Shown here: in pieces, positions 22,664 through 31,071 of the stretch
How the letters are laid out: the number at the start of each line of letters is the position of its first letter
Position numbering within the stretch: the stretch's first letter is position 1
Assembly: GCA_949290865.1 (NCBI GenBank)
Contig: CASETM010000056.1
Location: forward strand, 28,517-92,516
Direction of reading: 5' to 3'
DNA length: 64,000 bases
DNA from: an uncultured Bacillota bacterium
GTDB lineage: Bacteria > Bacillota_I > Bacilli_A > Erysipelotrichales > Coprobacillaceae
Notes under the pieces: generated by a model
Seen by the model: only the letters and a program-made list of their open reading frames with translations
Databases searched by the model: none
Told to the model about the DNA's origin: nothing
Position numbers and translations under genes: made by a program

Positions 22664-23410
22664 TTAAATAGACATTGGATCAATTTCAGGCATCACAGTC
22701 TGTTTCTGCTGCTCCTGTACCATTTGTGAACCAAATAGCTGAGCGGTATTTTCTGGTTCAATTCGAGAAACAGTTGGTGCCTCCTCTACTACAAAGTTGT
22801 CGTTCATTTCTTCTTCTCCAAATTCGTCAGGAACATACATACCCTGAAATTCTGTTGTAAATGCTTCTCTAAGACATTGTGCAACAGCAACCTTTCTGAT
22901 CATCGTTGCTGGTTTTCCACTCCATTGAGAATTAACAGTACCATCCTTTTTTTTGCCAACATATTCGTCAATGGAAACCTCCACCCTTTCAGGTTCTCTT
23001 CCTTCTCTGTAAACTTCACACCATCCACCAACCAATGTTTCAGTTGCTGGCATATAGAATGTTCCTACACGGTAGTCAATTTTTCCATCAACGCCAAGAA
23101 CAATGATTCCAGCTTTTTTGCCTCTGTAATCCGGATGTTTGTCTGCACGTTTCTGATAGACATCCTTAGATACAACCATTGTTGCTGGACTGCTTCCATA
23201 CTTGATCAGGTGTGCTTCTTTAATAAATGGATTTAGTTTTTGGGCCGAACATAGAGCGATAAACAGCTTGACTTCCTGATCGCTTACATTTCCACCTCCG
23301 GCAACGAGATAATCCTTTACGATTTGTGAAGATAATTTGATTTCTCCTGTGTCTGTTTTAATAGTTGTAATCTTATTTTGATTTACTGCAACTTTGCTTT
23401 GTACTGCCAT
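22664..23410 (-). CDS. bet: Bet/RecT-family single-strand annealing recombinase
   Basis: The 248-residue protein has the RecT/Bet core: SDQEVKLFIALCSAQKLNPF, EAHLIKYGSSPATMVVSKDV, KRADKHPDYRGKKAGIIVLG and WSGKPATMIRKVAVAQCLRE. It anneals single strands generated by the YqaJ exonuclease encoded two genes upstream. It ends in the acidic tip EIDPMSI. Confidence 0.88.
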   Translation of the reverse strand: MAVQSKVAVNQNKITTIKTDTGEIKLSSQIVKDYLVAGGGNVSDQEVKLFIALCSAQKLNPFIKEAHLIKYGSSPATMVVSKDVYQKRADKHPDYRGKKAGIIVLGVDGKIDYRVGTFYMPATETLVGGWCEVYREGREPERVEVSIDEYVGKKKDGTVNSQWSGKPATMIRKVAVAQCLREAFTTEFQGMYVPDEFGEEEMNDNFVVEEAPTVSRIEPENTAQLFGSQMVQEQQKQTVMPEIDPMSI

Positions 23411-23423
23411 TTATATATTCCTC

Positions 23424-24797
23424 CTATTTTCTTTCAAATTTGAATGTGCTGTTGATTTCTGATAATACCTGCATGAATCTATTCAGTGTCAGAATAGAGC
23501 TGAAATCACCTTCAAAACTGAATGTATAGCTATACCTCTTGTTTGGCTCTCCCTGATTAGGCTGAATTTTTACTTTGATAAAGTCTTCAGATGATTCAGC
23601 ATATACTTCACCCGTTTTTTCATTAGCATGAACTCTTGTGATGTTTTGAGTTTCTGCATCATTATTCTTTACCAGCTCTTTCTTAAGGTTATTGAGCGCT
23701 TTGTTTTTTTCTTCTTCATACTGCTGTTGTCTTTGATTTTCGATGATGGAATCAGTATTTTTCTTTATCATCTCTATATCTTTTGTAATTGCTGTAACGA
23801 TATCCCCTAGATTGACACCCTGCTGAAGAAGTAACAGATATTTTTCTCTCTTGATGGTTTTTTCATCGATACCTGTCATCTGACACTGACTGACGATAGA
23901 TTTTTCAATAAGGTCTAAATTCCTCTTGTTATTTCTTTCTTTTTCAATCAGTGTATTAAACTGTTTTTCAACTTCCTCTTTAAAACGTTTCATAGAACAG
24001 CTGGCATTCAGCCATTTTTCATCAAAAACAAACTGATCAGCATATTCCTGAGAAATCATTTTTCTTGTGATCAGGACATTTTTCAGCTGATCAATGGTTT
24101 CCTGTCGGCTTTTTCTCAATTCATTTTTACGTTCCTGTTCAAACGCATCACAGTTCTTGGCAAGAAGATCTGCTGTTCCATTCAGAGCATCGATGACCAT
24201 TTTTACCTTTTCCTCAAATATGCTATATGGTTCAAGATAGCTTTTCTTGATCATGGAAAGTTTTTTCTTCAAATCAGTTGCCTCTTTTCGGTATGTAGGT
24301 ATCAGTCCTTCACCTTTTTTAGTGAAATCCTTGTAATTTTCCTTTGTAATAACGATGTTTTTCTTGCTTTCTATCGCAGGAATAAGCTCAACGATACGAT
24401 CGATATTTGATTCAATACTATTTCCTTCTGGTTTTTCTTTGATTTCCAGTGCCAGCATATCGTTTGTAACATCAGTGATTTCCTCTTTGACCGTGACATC
24501 TACATCTATAGGTGCACTTTTTTCTTCCGCAAAGAATTCATGAACAGAACATAATTTATAGTTGCTTGACATAATATCCCCTATCTTTGACCAGTACACA
24601 CACATGCTGTTGACATCTCTGGCAATTCCAAAAGCAGCATTGCCTGGATACTTCATTTTTACTGCTGGTTCTCCATTGATCAGAAACAGATTGTTAATAG
24701 ACATCCATTCTTTGAATTTTTCAAAATCTTCTGCGGTATCAATTCTAATTGCTGCTATACCACCAAGAAATTCGTTTTGCAGTGTAGTTTTTTTCAT
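23424..24797 (-). CDS. DUF1351 phage protein
   Basis: The 457-residue protein has residues about 160-300 matching DUF1351 (RKEATDLKKKLSMIKKSYLE, VIDALNGTADLLAKNCDAFE), a long coiled coil usually encoded between YqaJ and RecT genes. The N-terminal 90 residues and a C-terminal beta domain (YSYTFSFEGDFSSILTLNRF) flank it. It likely works with the recombination pair; mechanism unknown. Confidence 0.75.
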   Translation of the reverse strand: MKKTTLQNEFLGGIAAIRIDTAEDFEKFKEWMSINNLFLINGEPAVKMKYPGNAAFGIARDVNSMCVYWSKIGDIMSSNYKLCSVHEFFAEEKSAPIDVDVTVKEEITDVTNDMLALEIKEKPEGNSIESNIDRIVELIPAIESKKNIVITKENYKDFTKKGEGLIPTYRKEATDLKKKLSMIKKSYLEPYSIFEEKVKMVIDALNGTADLLAKNCDAFEQERKNELRKSRQETIDQLKNVLITRKMISQEYADQFVFDEKWLNASCSMKRFKEEVEKQFNTLIEKERNNKRNLDLIEKSIVSQCQMTGIDEKTIKREKYLLLLQQGVNLGDIVTAITKDIEMIKKNTDSIIENQRQQQYEEEKNKALNNLKKELVKNNDAETQNITRVHANEKTGEVYAESSEDFIKVKIQPNQGEPNKRYSYTFSFEGDFSSILTLNRFMQVLSEINSTFKFERK

Positions 24798-24810
24798 TGT
24801 TTTTCCCCCT

Positions 24811-25521
24811 TTACTGATTCAATAATTCTTTGTTTCTTGTTTCCATAAATGGCGGTGGCGTGTTATTTTCAATATGATCCCAAAACCAGAAAGCTGTATC
24901 TCGATACAGTTTTATATCTTCTTTGACGTCTTCACGGTTAATGATCATCACTCTTGTTTCCTGTTTCCCCAGTTCATCACCCCATGGTATGTCTAATATC
25001 GCGTATAAGATAACAAAATCAAATCCGGTGACATAAAGATAATGCAGACACTGAAAGAAGTATGTAATCGGCATATGATCGTCTTTCCATTCTTTGAGCA
25101 TTGCTCCGTTGTGGATCGTTGTTGACTTGATTTCAAGAATGCCTTTACGCCCTGATTCTTTTTCTATTAATGCACCGTCTAGATTTGCCTTTAAATGCGG
25201 ATAATAGATATTTGACAGTGATATATCCTTTGTGTCTATAACGTCATATAAATGGCCGTAAAGCGCTTTAAACATATCGAACATAACCGGTTCAAGACGA
25301 TTGCCTTTTTCAATGGCATCGTTTGTAACAAACTGTCTTTCAGTCTTTCCTGTTTTCTCTTCCCATAGCTGATAAGGTGTTTTGTAGGGTGAAACATTCA
25401 TGATGATTCCTGCTTCACTTCCACCGAGTCCACCGCTTCTCAATTCATGCCATTCTTTTTCGTTTTTGAAATGTATGACCTTGCATTTATTGAAAAATGA
25501 TTCATAATTAAAATCGTTCAT
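24811..25521 (-). CDS. YqaJ-family viral recombinase exonuclease
   Basis: The 236-residue lambda-exonuclease-like nuclease has GGSEAGIIMNVSPYKTPYQL, EKGNRLEPVMFDMFK with metal-binding Glu, NLDGALIEKESGRKGILEIK with the D...ExK catalytic set, and a helical QCLHYLYVTG. It digests one strand at ends, feeding the annealing protein at 22664-23410. Confidence 0.88.
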   Translation of the reverse strand: MNDFNYESFFNKCKVIHFKNEKEWHELRSGGLGGSEAGIIMNVSPYKTPYQLWEEKTGKTERQFVTNDAIEKGNRLEPVMFDMFKALYGHLYDVIDTKDISLSNIYYPHLKANLDGALIEKESGRKGILEIKSTTIHNGAMLKEWKDDHMPITYFFQCLHYLYVTGFDFVILYAILDIPWGDELGKQETRVMIINREDVKEDIKLYRDTAFWFWDHIENNTPPPFMETRNKELLNQ

Positions 25522-25522
25522 T

Positions 25523-25690
25523 TTAGATCACCGCTTTTAACTGATTCGTCAGTTCATCTTTTTTTGCGTAAAGTCTTGAAAGTTCTAAAGAATCATCGCT
25601 TGTCAGATGGTCTTTCATCTCTAGAAAGAAAATATCCAATTCAACCGATGCGATTCTTCTTTCGATAATTTCCTTTTGATTGTTTTTCAT
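25523..25690 (-). CDS. Small coiled-coil phage protein, 55 aa
   Basis: ATG 25690 has GGAGGAA upstream. The product is helical (NQKEIIERRIASVELDIFFL, LELSRLYAKKDELTNQLKAV), probably a short coiled coil. It precedes the YqaJ gene by one base and is probably in the same transcript. Function unknown. Confidence 0.55.
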   Translation of the reverse strand: MKNNQKEIIERRIASVELDIFFLEMKDHLTSDDSLELSRLYAKKDELTNQLKAVI

Positions 25691-25701
25691 GCTTGTTCCT
25701 C

Positions 25702-25791
25702 CTATCCTATTAAACTGATCAGCAGATTACACACGATCATCGTCAGTGCAATCAGTGTCAGAAATCCTTTTCCTGATAAATACATGTTCAT
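25702..25791 (-). CDS. Possible small membrane peptide, 29 aa
   Basis: MNMYLSGKGFLTLIALTMIV is the start of a single transmembrane helix peptide, with a fair AAGGCGG site. It overlaps the methylase 3' end by 65 bases in another frame. Such short membrane peptides recur in this prophage (19307, 27010), but the case here is weak. Confidence 0.35.
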   Translation of the reverse strand: MNMYLSGKGFLTLIALTMIVCNLLISLIG

Positions 25792-26461
25792 CTTCCGCCT
25801 TTCTCAATCGATCCTGTGCTATGTTGAAATAATTTTCATCGAGTTCAAAACCTATAAAATTTCTATCCGTATTAATACAAGCCACACCAGTTGAGCCGCT
25901 TCCAGCAAAGCCATCTAAAACAAAGTCACCTTTATGGCTTGATTTTTCAATTGCCTGAATCAGTAAATCTATTGGTTTCTGGTTTTGATGAAGCTGCCTT
26001 TTTCCTGATACTCTATTAAAAAACCAAACATCTGTTATTCTTTTACCGTTTATTTCTTTTCTTCCTTTATTGGCCAAAAAAATAATTTCATATTGTTTAC
26101 CGAAAGCAGCTTTTAAATCTCCAGCTGTCCAGTTGTTTTTAACCCAAATAATCATATTTTTAATATTGAAACCATTATTTTCGAGTTCCTGTTTAAAAAA
26201 ATCAACTTTATTTTGATTACAAAACATATAAATAGCGGTATTTGGTTTTAATACTCTATAACATTCACTTATGTATTTAGAAATAAGTTGAGAATCATTA
26301 TCCCCTTTTATTTCATGGCAAAATTGATGTTTTTTGTTTTTTCTGTAGTTCGTTTTATAACGCATTAAATATGGCGGATCGGTAACAATTAGATCTATTG
26401 AATCATTTGGAATATTTTTCATTAATTCCAAACAATCTCCTTGTTGTATTGTGTAACTCAT
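25727..26461 (-). CDS. DNA adenine-N6 methyltransferase (beta class)
   Basis: The 244-residue protein has motif IV TDPPY near the N-terminus (about 31-35) and motif I VLDGFAGSGSTGVAC near the C-terminus. This is the beta-class order with the target-recognition part between (KNNWTAGDLKAAFGKQYEII). There is no cognate restriction gene, so it is an orphan phage methylase, probably shielding phage DNA or timing replication. Start has AGGAGA at 11 bp. Confidence 0.85.
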   Translation of the reverse strand: MSYTIQQGDCLELMKNIPNDSIDLIVTDPPYLMRYKTNYRKNKKHQFCHEIKGDNDSQLISKYISECYRVLKPNTAIYMFCNQNKVDFFKQELENNGFNIKNMIIWVKNNWTAGDLKAAFGKQYEIIFLANKGRKEINGKRITDVWFFNRVSGKRQLHQNQKPIDLLIQAIEKSSHKGDFVLDGFAGSGSTGVACINTDRNFIGFELDENYFNIAQDRLRKAEDEHVFIRKRISDTDCTDDDRV

Positions 26462-26497
26462 TGTTTTAATAATCTCCTATGTTATAATTAATGTGTG

Positions 26498-26743
26498 TTA
26501 AGCGCTCAGCTCGTAAGAGTTGAGCTTTTCTTTTTCAATACGCATCTTTGAATAATTGCGGATGTCCAATCCTCTTGATTTCTTTTGGAATTCCATTAAA
26601 TCTTCCTGACTGTATTTCCAGCCATTCCCTAGGTACGTGGGATGCAGCCACCCGGTATCAACAAGATCGCGCAGCGTGTTTTCATTAATGTGCAGGTCAT
26701 GACAGACTTCCTTTGTCGTGAGCATCCGTGTTAAGCGTTCCAT
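26498..26743 (-). CDS. MerR/excisionase-like HTH protein
   Basis: The 81-residue protein has an HTH LTTKEVCHDLHINENTLRDL then VDTGWLHPTYLGNGWKYSQE, the winged HTH_17 layout. It could be an excisionase or an early regulator. GGAGGG precedes the start. It is distant from int, so a regulatory role is as likely. Confidence 0.7.
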   Translation of the reverse strand: MERLTRMLTTKEVCHDLHINENTLRDLVDTGWLHPTYLGNGWKYSQEDLMEFQKKSRGLDIRNYSKMRIEKEKLNSYELSA

Positions 26744-26746
26744 ATA

Positions 26747-27013
26747 TCAGCCCTCCAATAGATCAGAAATCTTCCACGGTTCTTCATCTTCCCATTTAAT
26801 GAATTGAAACAAGTGATCAAAAACAATCATGTTGTTAAAAAAACGTTCATCATTGTACCACTGATCGTCATACTTAATCGGTTTTGAATCATGAACATAC
26901 AATGTCCCATTTTCATCTCTTGTTATATACTGATATCTCGGATCGATATTTCTTAAAATTACTATTTCATCATGCGATAACTTTGGCTTTACAGAGTGTT
27001 TTAACTTCTTCAT
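26747..27013 (-). CDS. EDEEPW-family phage protein, 88 aa
   Basis: This is a paralogue of the C-terminal half of the 143-aa protein at 14022-14453: both have LSHDE-I-ILR near the start and LFxFxKxEDEEPWxIxxLLE at the end. The start has no ribosome site but overlaps the TGA of a 32-aa membrane peptide, so it is translationally coupled. Function unknown. Confidence 0.55.
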   Translation of the reverse strand: MKKLKHSVKPKLSHDEIVILRNIDPRYQYITRDENGTLYVHDSKPIKYDDQWYNDERFFNNMIVFDHLFQFIKWEDEEPWKISDLLEG

Positions 27014-27108
27014 TTGTCATCATCATCCTCACAAATGCACAAGCTGATTCCCATAAATACTGCTGCAGCCAACGCTACGATCAGCAGTAAATAAACATTG
27101 TTATTCAT
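27010..27108 (-). CDS. Small membrane peptide, 32 aa
   Basis: MNNNVYLLLIVALAAAVFMG then ISLCICEDDDDK: one transmembrane helix with an acidic tail. It has an AGGAGG site and ATGA overlap with the next gene. It is too short for most gene callers. Function unknown; it may serve mainly for translational coupling. Confidence 0.5.
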   Translation of the reverse strand: MNNNVYLLLIVALAAAVFMGISLCICEDDDDK

Positions 27109-27141
27109 ATTTCTAATCCTCCTCATTTTGTGTTAAAATTG

Positions 27142-27175
27142 GAGTGTAAATTGTTTTCCAATAAAATTTACACTC
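27142..27175. promoter_or_regulatory. 11-bp perfect inverted repeat overlapping an HTH gene stop
   Basis: GAGTGTAAATT and AATTTACACTC are separated by 12 bases, overlapping the stop of the 27174-27446 gene. There is no T tract on the minus side, so it is more likely an operator or mRNA hairpin than a terminator. Confidence 0.45.
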
Positions 27176-27446
27176 ATTTGTCACCTGTTGTTGCCGCAAT
27201 AGGTGGCATTTTCTTTTGCACCATTTCTATCAGTGCCTGTATAAGTTCAACTGTTGGACTGGGGCTCCATTTCGTCATGTAATCTTCAAAAGCCTTTCTT
27301 GGTATGACGATAGATCGTCTTCCATTTTCGTTTTTTACACAGCTTCCCGGAAACACTCCCTGCTCAACTGCATTCCTAATAAATGCTGGATCTTTATTTA
27401 ACCTCTTGGCACATTCCTCAACCGAAATCGTTTCAATACGTTCCAT
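27174..27446 (-). CDS. Excisionase-type HTH DNA-binding protein
   Basis: The protein has 90 residues from ATG 27446 (AAGGAGGTG; the longer frame lacks a site). The HTH reads ISVEECAKRLNKDPAFIRNA then VFPGSCVKNENGRRSIVIPR, ending with KAFEDYMTKW, a typical Xis-like winged fold. It lies next to the antirepressor. Likely excisionase or early regulator. Confidence 0.65.
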   Translation of the reverse strand: MERIETISVEECAKRLNKDPAFIRNAVEQGVFPGSCVKNENGRRSIVIPRKAFEDYMTKWSPSPTVELIQALIEMVQKKMPPIAATTGDK

Positions 27447-27462
27447 TTTTTTCACCTCCTTT

Positions 27463-28170
27463 TTAGATATCGAGAGCAAGCTGTTCAATGATCTTCTTGT
27501 CTGTATAAGACAACTGCCAGTTCTGAATAAACTCTAATGCTTTATCAAAATCTTTGGCTTTAAACTGACTGCGTGTTTTTATACCTATAAAGCAGTTCAG
27601 ATCACGATTAATAGCATGATATATCTGGCTTGTCTGTTTCTGCATAAGATCCATGTTAAGCTCACCTTTTACCTGTTTGACCTTGTTCTTGATCGCTCGT
27701 CCAATGTAGTTATATTCACCCGGGCTAAGAAGTTTGTTTTCTTCAAGCTCAGTGATTCTTTGATCATGTTTAGCCACTTCTTTGTTGGTGTTTTCCTGAG
27801 CCTGAAACATCAGCTTCAACACATCCATAGGATTGTCCGGAAGTTTATACCCTCCTGTTTTTCTGATTGATGGCAGCACTTCACTTGTTACCCATCTTTT
27901 GAATTTCTTTGCTGTTGGAAGCTTGCTGGATAAGATCAGACTGTAAAGACCTGATTCGTTAATGACTGTTAGATTTTGCTTTCCTCCAGGGGTGTCGCAT
28001 TCCGCTACCCCCTTATCTTCTTCATCAATATGTCTGTTCAAGGCATCTCGATAATTCTTATACCCTAGTATAGAAGCAACATCCTTTCCAACGAACCATG
28101 GTTCATTGTTAATATTTAAACTTCTCATTTCTCCAAATTTTTCATTTTTAAAAATCTGTAATTCATTCAT
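27463..28170 (-). CDS. Phage antirepressor (Bro-N plus ORF6C)
   Basis: The 235-residue protein has a Bro-N domain (1-105: NEPWFVGKDVASILGYKNYR, KFKRWVTSEVLPSIRKTGGY), a short helical linker, and a C-terminal ORF6C-like domain (LSPGEYNYIGRAIKNKVKQV). It should counter the CI-like repressor during induction. It is the second gene of the early leftward transcript and has GAAAGGAAGG upstream. Confidence 0.85.
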   Translation of the reverse strand: MNELQIFKNEKFGEMRSLNINNEPWFVGKDVASILGYKNYRDALNRHIDEEDKGVAECDTPGGKQNLTVINESGLYSLILSSKLPTAKKFKRWVTSEVLPSIRKTGGYKLPDNPMDVLKLMFQAQENTNKEVAKHDQRITELEENKLLSPGEYNYIGRAIKNKVKQVKGELNMDLMQKQTSQIYHAINRDLNCFIGIKTRSQFKAKDFDKALEFIQNWQLSYTDKKIIEQLALDI

Positions 28171-28230
28171 ATAATCCTTCCTTTCTGTTTAATGTTCTTT
28201 GACCTCACAATCCATGGGGTAGCTTATAAA

Positions 28231-28253
28231 AAAGTTTAATATAATTAAACTTT
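28231..28253. promoter_or_regulatory. Palindromic operator candidate at the cro-like gene end
   Basis: AAAGTTTAAT-ata-ATTAAACTTT is a perfect 10-bp palindrome with a 3-base centre. It shares the TTAAACT half-site with sites at 28492-28545, so it is probably bound by the same repressor. It lies upstream of the antirepressor gene and covers the cro-like stop codon. Confidence 0.6.
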
Positions 28254-28460
28254 TACGGTAAAAAAATATACTCCTACTTCTTCTTTAGGTATTTCCAACA
28301 TATCGCTAATTTTTATTATATCATCCGAGGTAAATCTCATTTTATTAGTTAATTTTAATGACAAAGAATTTTCAGAAATTCCGTATTCTTTAGCAAAATT
28401 TTGTTGACTCCCATACTTTTCAGTAATCTTACCTTTCAATTTACTAAAATCAAATGCCAT
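28245..28460 (-). CDS. Cro-like repressor (small HTH)
   Basis: The protein has 71 residues from ATG 28460 (AGGAGGTG, 7 bp). MAFDFSKLKGKITEKYGSQQ and NFAKEYGISENSLSLKLTNK form an HTH typical of small Cro-type phage repressors. It is divergent from the CI-like gene, with shared operators between them, so the two form the lysis/lysogeny switch. Confidence 0.8.
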   Translation of the reverse strand: MAFDFSKLKGKITEKYGSQQNFAKEYGISENSLSLKLTNKMRFTSDDIIKISDMLEIPKEEVGVYFFTVKV

Positions 28461-28491
28461 TTTTATACACCTCCTCTCTCTTTCTACCACC

Positions 28492-28545
28492 AGTTTAACA
28501 TTATTAAACTATAAAATCAATCATTTGATTTAATTTTTTTAAACT
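28492..28545. promoter_or_regulatory. Shared operators between cro-like and CI-like genes
   Basis: Two sites of the form AGTTTAA-n5-TTAAACT lie at 28492-28510 (perfect arms) and 28527-28545 (left arm GATTTAA). A further half-site TTAAACT is at 28567-28573. They overlap the divergent promoter region. Confidence 0.65.
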
Positions 28546-28551
28546 TTTTCG

Positions 28552-28580
28552 TTGATTATTAAAAAATTAAACTTTATAAT
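28552..28580 (+). promoter_or_regulatory. Promoter of the CI-like repressor operon
   Basis: TTGATT, a 17-bp spacer and a perfect TATAAT, 25 bp before the GTG start. A TTAAACT half-site lies inside the spacer, which suggests autoregulation. Confidence 0.7.
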
Positions 28581-28605
28581 ATAAATGTAGAAGGAGATGA
28601 AAAAA

Positions 28606-29259
28606 GTGAAACCTAAAAGTGAAATTAAAGACAGATTACAAAGAGCTCTACATATAAAAAACATATCAGCTAAAGAGCTGTCTGATAAAACCGGAATACC
28701 TAAATCATCCATTTCTCAATATATGAGTGGTTATGCCAAGCCAAAACAAGATAGAATATATTTAATAAGTACTGCTTTAAATATTAATCCTGCCTGGCTT
28801 TTGGGATATGATGTTGATATGGATAATACTTCAACTAGCTATGATGTTTACGATAACATCTACAAAATAGACAAAATAACACTTCCTTTATTAGGAAAAA
28901 TAGCTTGTGGAGAACCTGTATATGCTGACGAGGATCGTGAATCCTATGTTATGGTCGGAACTGAAATAAAAGCTGACTTCTGTTTAAAATGTCAAGGTGA
29001 TAGTATGATCAATGCACGTATAAATGACGGTGACATAGTTTTTATTCGCAAACAGGATATGGTCAATAATGGAGAAATCGCAGCGGTTATTATTGATGAT
29101 GAAGCAACACTGAAAAGATTTTATTACTACAAAGAGCAAAACATGGTGATTCTTCGACCCGAGAATAGTAAATATCAAGATATTGTATTAACTGGTGAGG
29201 AATTAGAAAACGTTAAGGTGTTGGGGAAAGCGATTGCTTTTCAAAGTGATGTAGAATAA
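28606..29259 (+). CDS. CI/LexA-type phage repressor (HTH plus S24 peptidase)
   Basis: The protein has 217 residues from GTG 28606: AAGGAG sits 9 bp before it but touches the ATG at 28597. The HTH is LSDKTGIPKSSISQYMSGYA. The S24 domain has cleavage region GKIACGEP, Ser in KCQGDSMINARINDGD and Lys in EATLKRFYY. It should cleave itself on SOS induction. It heads the lysogenic operon with the lipoprotein and DUF4393 genes. Confidence 0.9.
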   Translation: MKPKSEIKDRLQRALHIKNISAKELSDKTGIPKSSISQYMSGYAKPKQDRIYLISTALNINPAWLLGYDVDMDNTSTSYDVYDNIYKIDKITLPLLGKIACGEPVYADEDRESYVMVGTEIKADFCLKCQGDSMINARINDGDIVFIRKQDMVNNGEIAAVIIDDEATLKRFYYYKEQNMVILRPENSKYQDIVLTGEELENVKVLGKAIAFQSDVE

Positions 29260-29279
29260 TAAAAAGGGAGGATAAGACA

Positions 29280-29768
29280 ATGAAAAAAATTTTAAATATA
29301 TTATTAGTTTTAGGATTATGTTTCAGCTTCGTTGGATGTAGTGGATCTGATGATTCAAACAAGGAATCAGATAAAGAAAGCACAACTGAAGAAAAGAAAG
29401 AAGATGAAACTACAGCCAAGTCAGATTATGATCTGGTCAGTGAAAAACTGACACTTGAAACAAATACCGCAGATGATGGTACAGTATTTGCTGTTGCAAA
29501 AGATGGTGATACAAAGAAATTCTCTATGTATAAAAGTATAACTGATGAAAATAAAGATTTCGCTGCAGCATTAGGGATCAGTGTGGGCAGTACTATTTAT
29601 CATGTAAACGGTGATGATTCAGAAACATATTTAGTTGATAGCGATACAGTATTTGTAACTGTAACAGATGCAACTGCTGAATCAATGAAAAACAGCATGG
29701 ATTCATACTTAAAAGAAAAAGGATTAACTTTTGATCAGATTAAAAACGCTCTTAATGATGTGGAATAA
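29280..29768 (+). CDS. Prophage lipoprotein in the lysogeny operon
   Basis: The 162-residue protein has a signal peptide MKKILNILLVLGLCFSFVGC with lipobox FVGC, followed by a Ser/Glu/Lys-rich spacer (22-50) and a small folded domain. It is 20 bp after the repressor, so it is expressed in the lysogen. Lipoproteins at this locus are known superinfection-exclusion factors in other Gram-positive phages (for example in TP-J34); the same role is inferred here. Confidence 0.7.
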   Translation: MKKILNILLVLGLCFSFVGCSGSDDSNKESDKESTTEEKKEDETTAKSDYDLVSEKLTLETNTADDGTVFAVAKDGDTKKFSMYKSITDENKDFAAALGISVGSTIYHVNGDDSETYLVDSDTVFVTVTDATAESMKNSMDSYLKEKGLTFDQIKNALNDVE

Positions 29769-29782
29769 CAAGGAGAGAGAAA

Positions 29783-30763
29783 ATGGATAGGATAAAAAAT
29801 TTCTTTAATAAGAAATTGTTTAAGACAATAGCCGCAATAGTTTTTATAATTATTTTTTCTTATTTTGTAGCTTATATTTGCAAACCAATGGAAAATGATC
29901 AAGAATTTGCGAACAATATTTATTGGCCTCTTGTTGTATCATCCATTATTGTAATTATAACAGAACAAAATTATTCTAATCATTCCAGTAACAAAAATAA
30001 CGAGTCAGACAACAATACAGAGCCATTCCATTTACAGGCTGCAAAAGCAATTACTAAACCGAGTATTGAAGTATTGGGCAATAATTTAGCTGATATAGTA
30101 GATGGCATTACTTGCCCTGCTGCTTTTTGGGGTCAAAAAAAGAAATTAAAATTGCAGGCTGAAATAGATATATTAAAAGCCGATTTAGAAAACGGTATAA
30201 AGAAAATACCTGAAGAAAGAATGCAGGAATTAAAAATGAATATAATAGGTCCCGCATTGGAAACATTTAACTATTATTTTGAAGAATCATATTATAGAAA
30301 AATGATATCCAAATTAATATTGGCATCATGCGACAGTGAATATGATGAAATTATTCATCCCGCATATGTGCAAATTATTAGACAGTTATCTCCCGTAGAT
30401 GCACTGGTTCTTAATGATCTTGCAAAAACTGAAATTCTAACTGGAATAACACTGGAAAAAGATCAAAACATGTATTTTGCAATTCCCGGTTCTACGATTC
30501 ATGAAAAAGGACCTGAAAAATGTGATATAGCAATATCAAATCTTGAACGCTTAAATATAATAAATATTACTCACGGTATAACCGTCCAACATATTGTTCT
30601 CGATGATGAAAATTTCAACGATTGTGAATTTTTAATTGACCCGAGATTTGATGCCACTAAAGCTTATTTTGAAAAAATGGGTTATTCAGTATCTAGCAAC
30701 ACTATGACATTAACTACTTTTGGAAAAAATTTTTTGAAAATTTGTTTTGATACAAAACGTTAA
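29783..30763 (+). CDS. DUF4393 membrane protein
   Basis: The 326-residue protein has two N-terminal transmembrane helices (IAAIVFIIIFSYFVAYI; IYWPLVVSSIIVIITEQ). The DUF4393 region follows (KPSIEVLGNNLADIVDGITC, YFEESYYRKMISKLILASCD, QIIRQLSPVDALVLNDLAKT) with a C-terminal winged-helix-like end. DUF4393 proteins are of unknown function and frequent on mobile elements. Co-transcription with the repressor suggests a lysogenic conversion or phage-exclusion role (inference). Confidence 0.75.
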   Translation: MDRIKNFFNKKLFKTIAAIVFIIIFSYFVAYICKPMENDQEFANNIYWPLVVSSIIVIITEQNYSNHSSNKNNESDNNTEPFHLQAAKAITKPSIEVLGNNLADIVDGITCPAAFWGQKKKLKLQAEIDILKADLENGIKKIPEERMQELKMNIIGPALETFNYYFEESYYRKMISKLILASCDSEYDEIIHPAYVQIIRQLSPVDALVLNDLAKTEILTGITLEKDQNMYFAIPGSTIHEKGPEKCDIAISNLERLNIINITHGITVQHIVLDDENFNDCEFLIDPRFDATKAYFEKMGYSVSSNTMTLTTFGKNFLKICFDTKR

Positions 30764-30896
30764 TACACTGTTTTGTTAATTCTATATTTTTTTCCTGATA
30801 CTTTAGATTTAACGTTGCAATTACATAATCAGTCAAATTAATAAGAATATAACTTATTATGATACTTATAATTATGGAATTAATTAGTGTTTGCAT
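30714..30896 (-). CDS. Small membrane protein, 60 aa
   Basis: MQTLINSIIISIIISYILIN starts a single transmembrane helix, then LKYQEKNIELTKQCINVLYQ. AAGGAAGTG lies upstream, inside the 3' end of the gene at 30884-31045, and the start overlaps that gene by 13 bases. Its last 50 bases overlap the convergent DUF4393 gene. Function unknown; the two-gene unit has its own promoter. Confidence 0.5.
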   Translation of the reverse strand: MQTLINSIIISIIISYILINLTDYVIATLNLKYQEKNIELTKQCINVLYQNKFSKNFFQK

Positions 30897-31045
30897 ATTT
30901 TTTTCACTTCCTTGATCATGTTGATCAGATCTCTTTGTACTTGACGTTGATCAGCGATTGTTTTTGAAAAATAAAATACCGCATATATAGTACATATGAT
31001 GACCGTTATTAATGCAACATTTAAATAAATATATAAATTATTCAT
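30884..31045 (-). CDS. Small membrane protein, 53 aa
   Basis: MNNLYIYLNVALITVIICTI plus a basic-acidic tail SKTIADQRQVQRDLINMIKE: one transmembrane helix and a short coiled coil. Good AGGAAGTG site and strong promoter at 31072-31100. It overlaps the next small membrane gene. A holin-like, toxin-like or exclusion pair are all possible; none is shown. Confidence 0.55.
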   Translation of the reverse strand: MNNLYIYLNVALITVIICTIYAVFYFSKTIADQRQVQRDLINMIKEVKKICKH

Positions 31046-31071
31046 ACTTATATCACTTCCTATCTGATATA

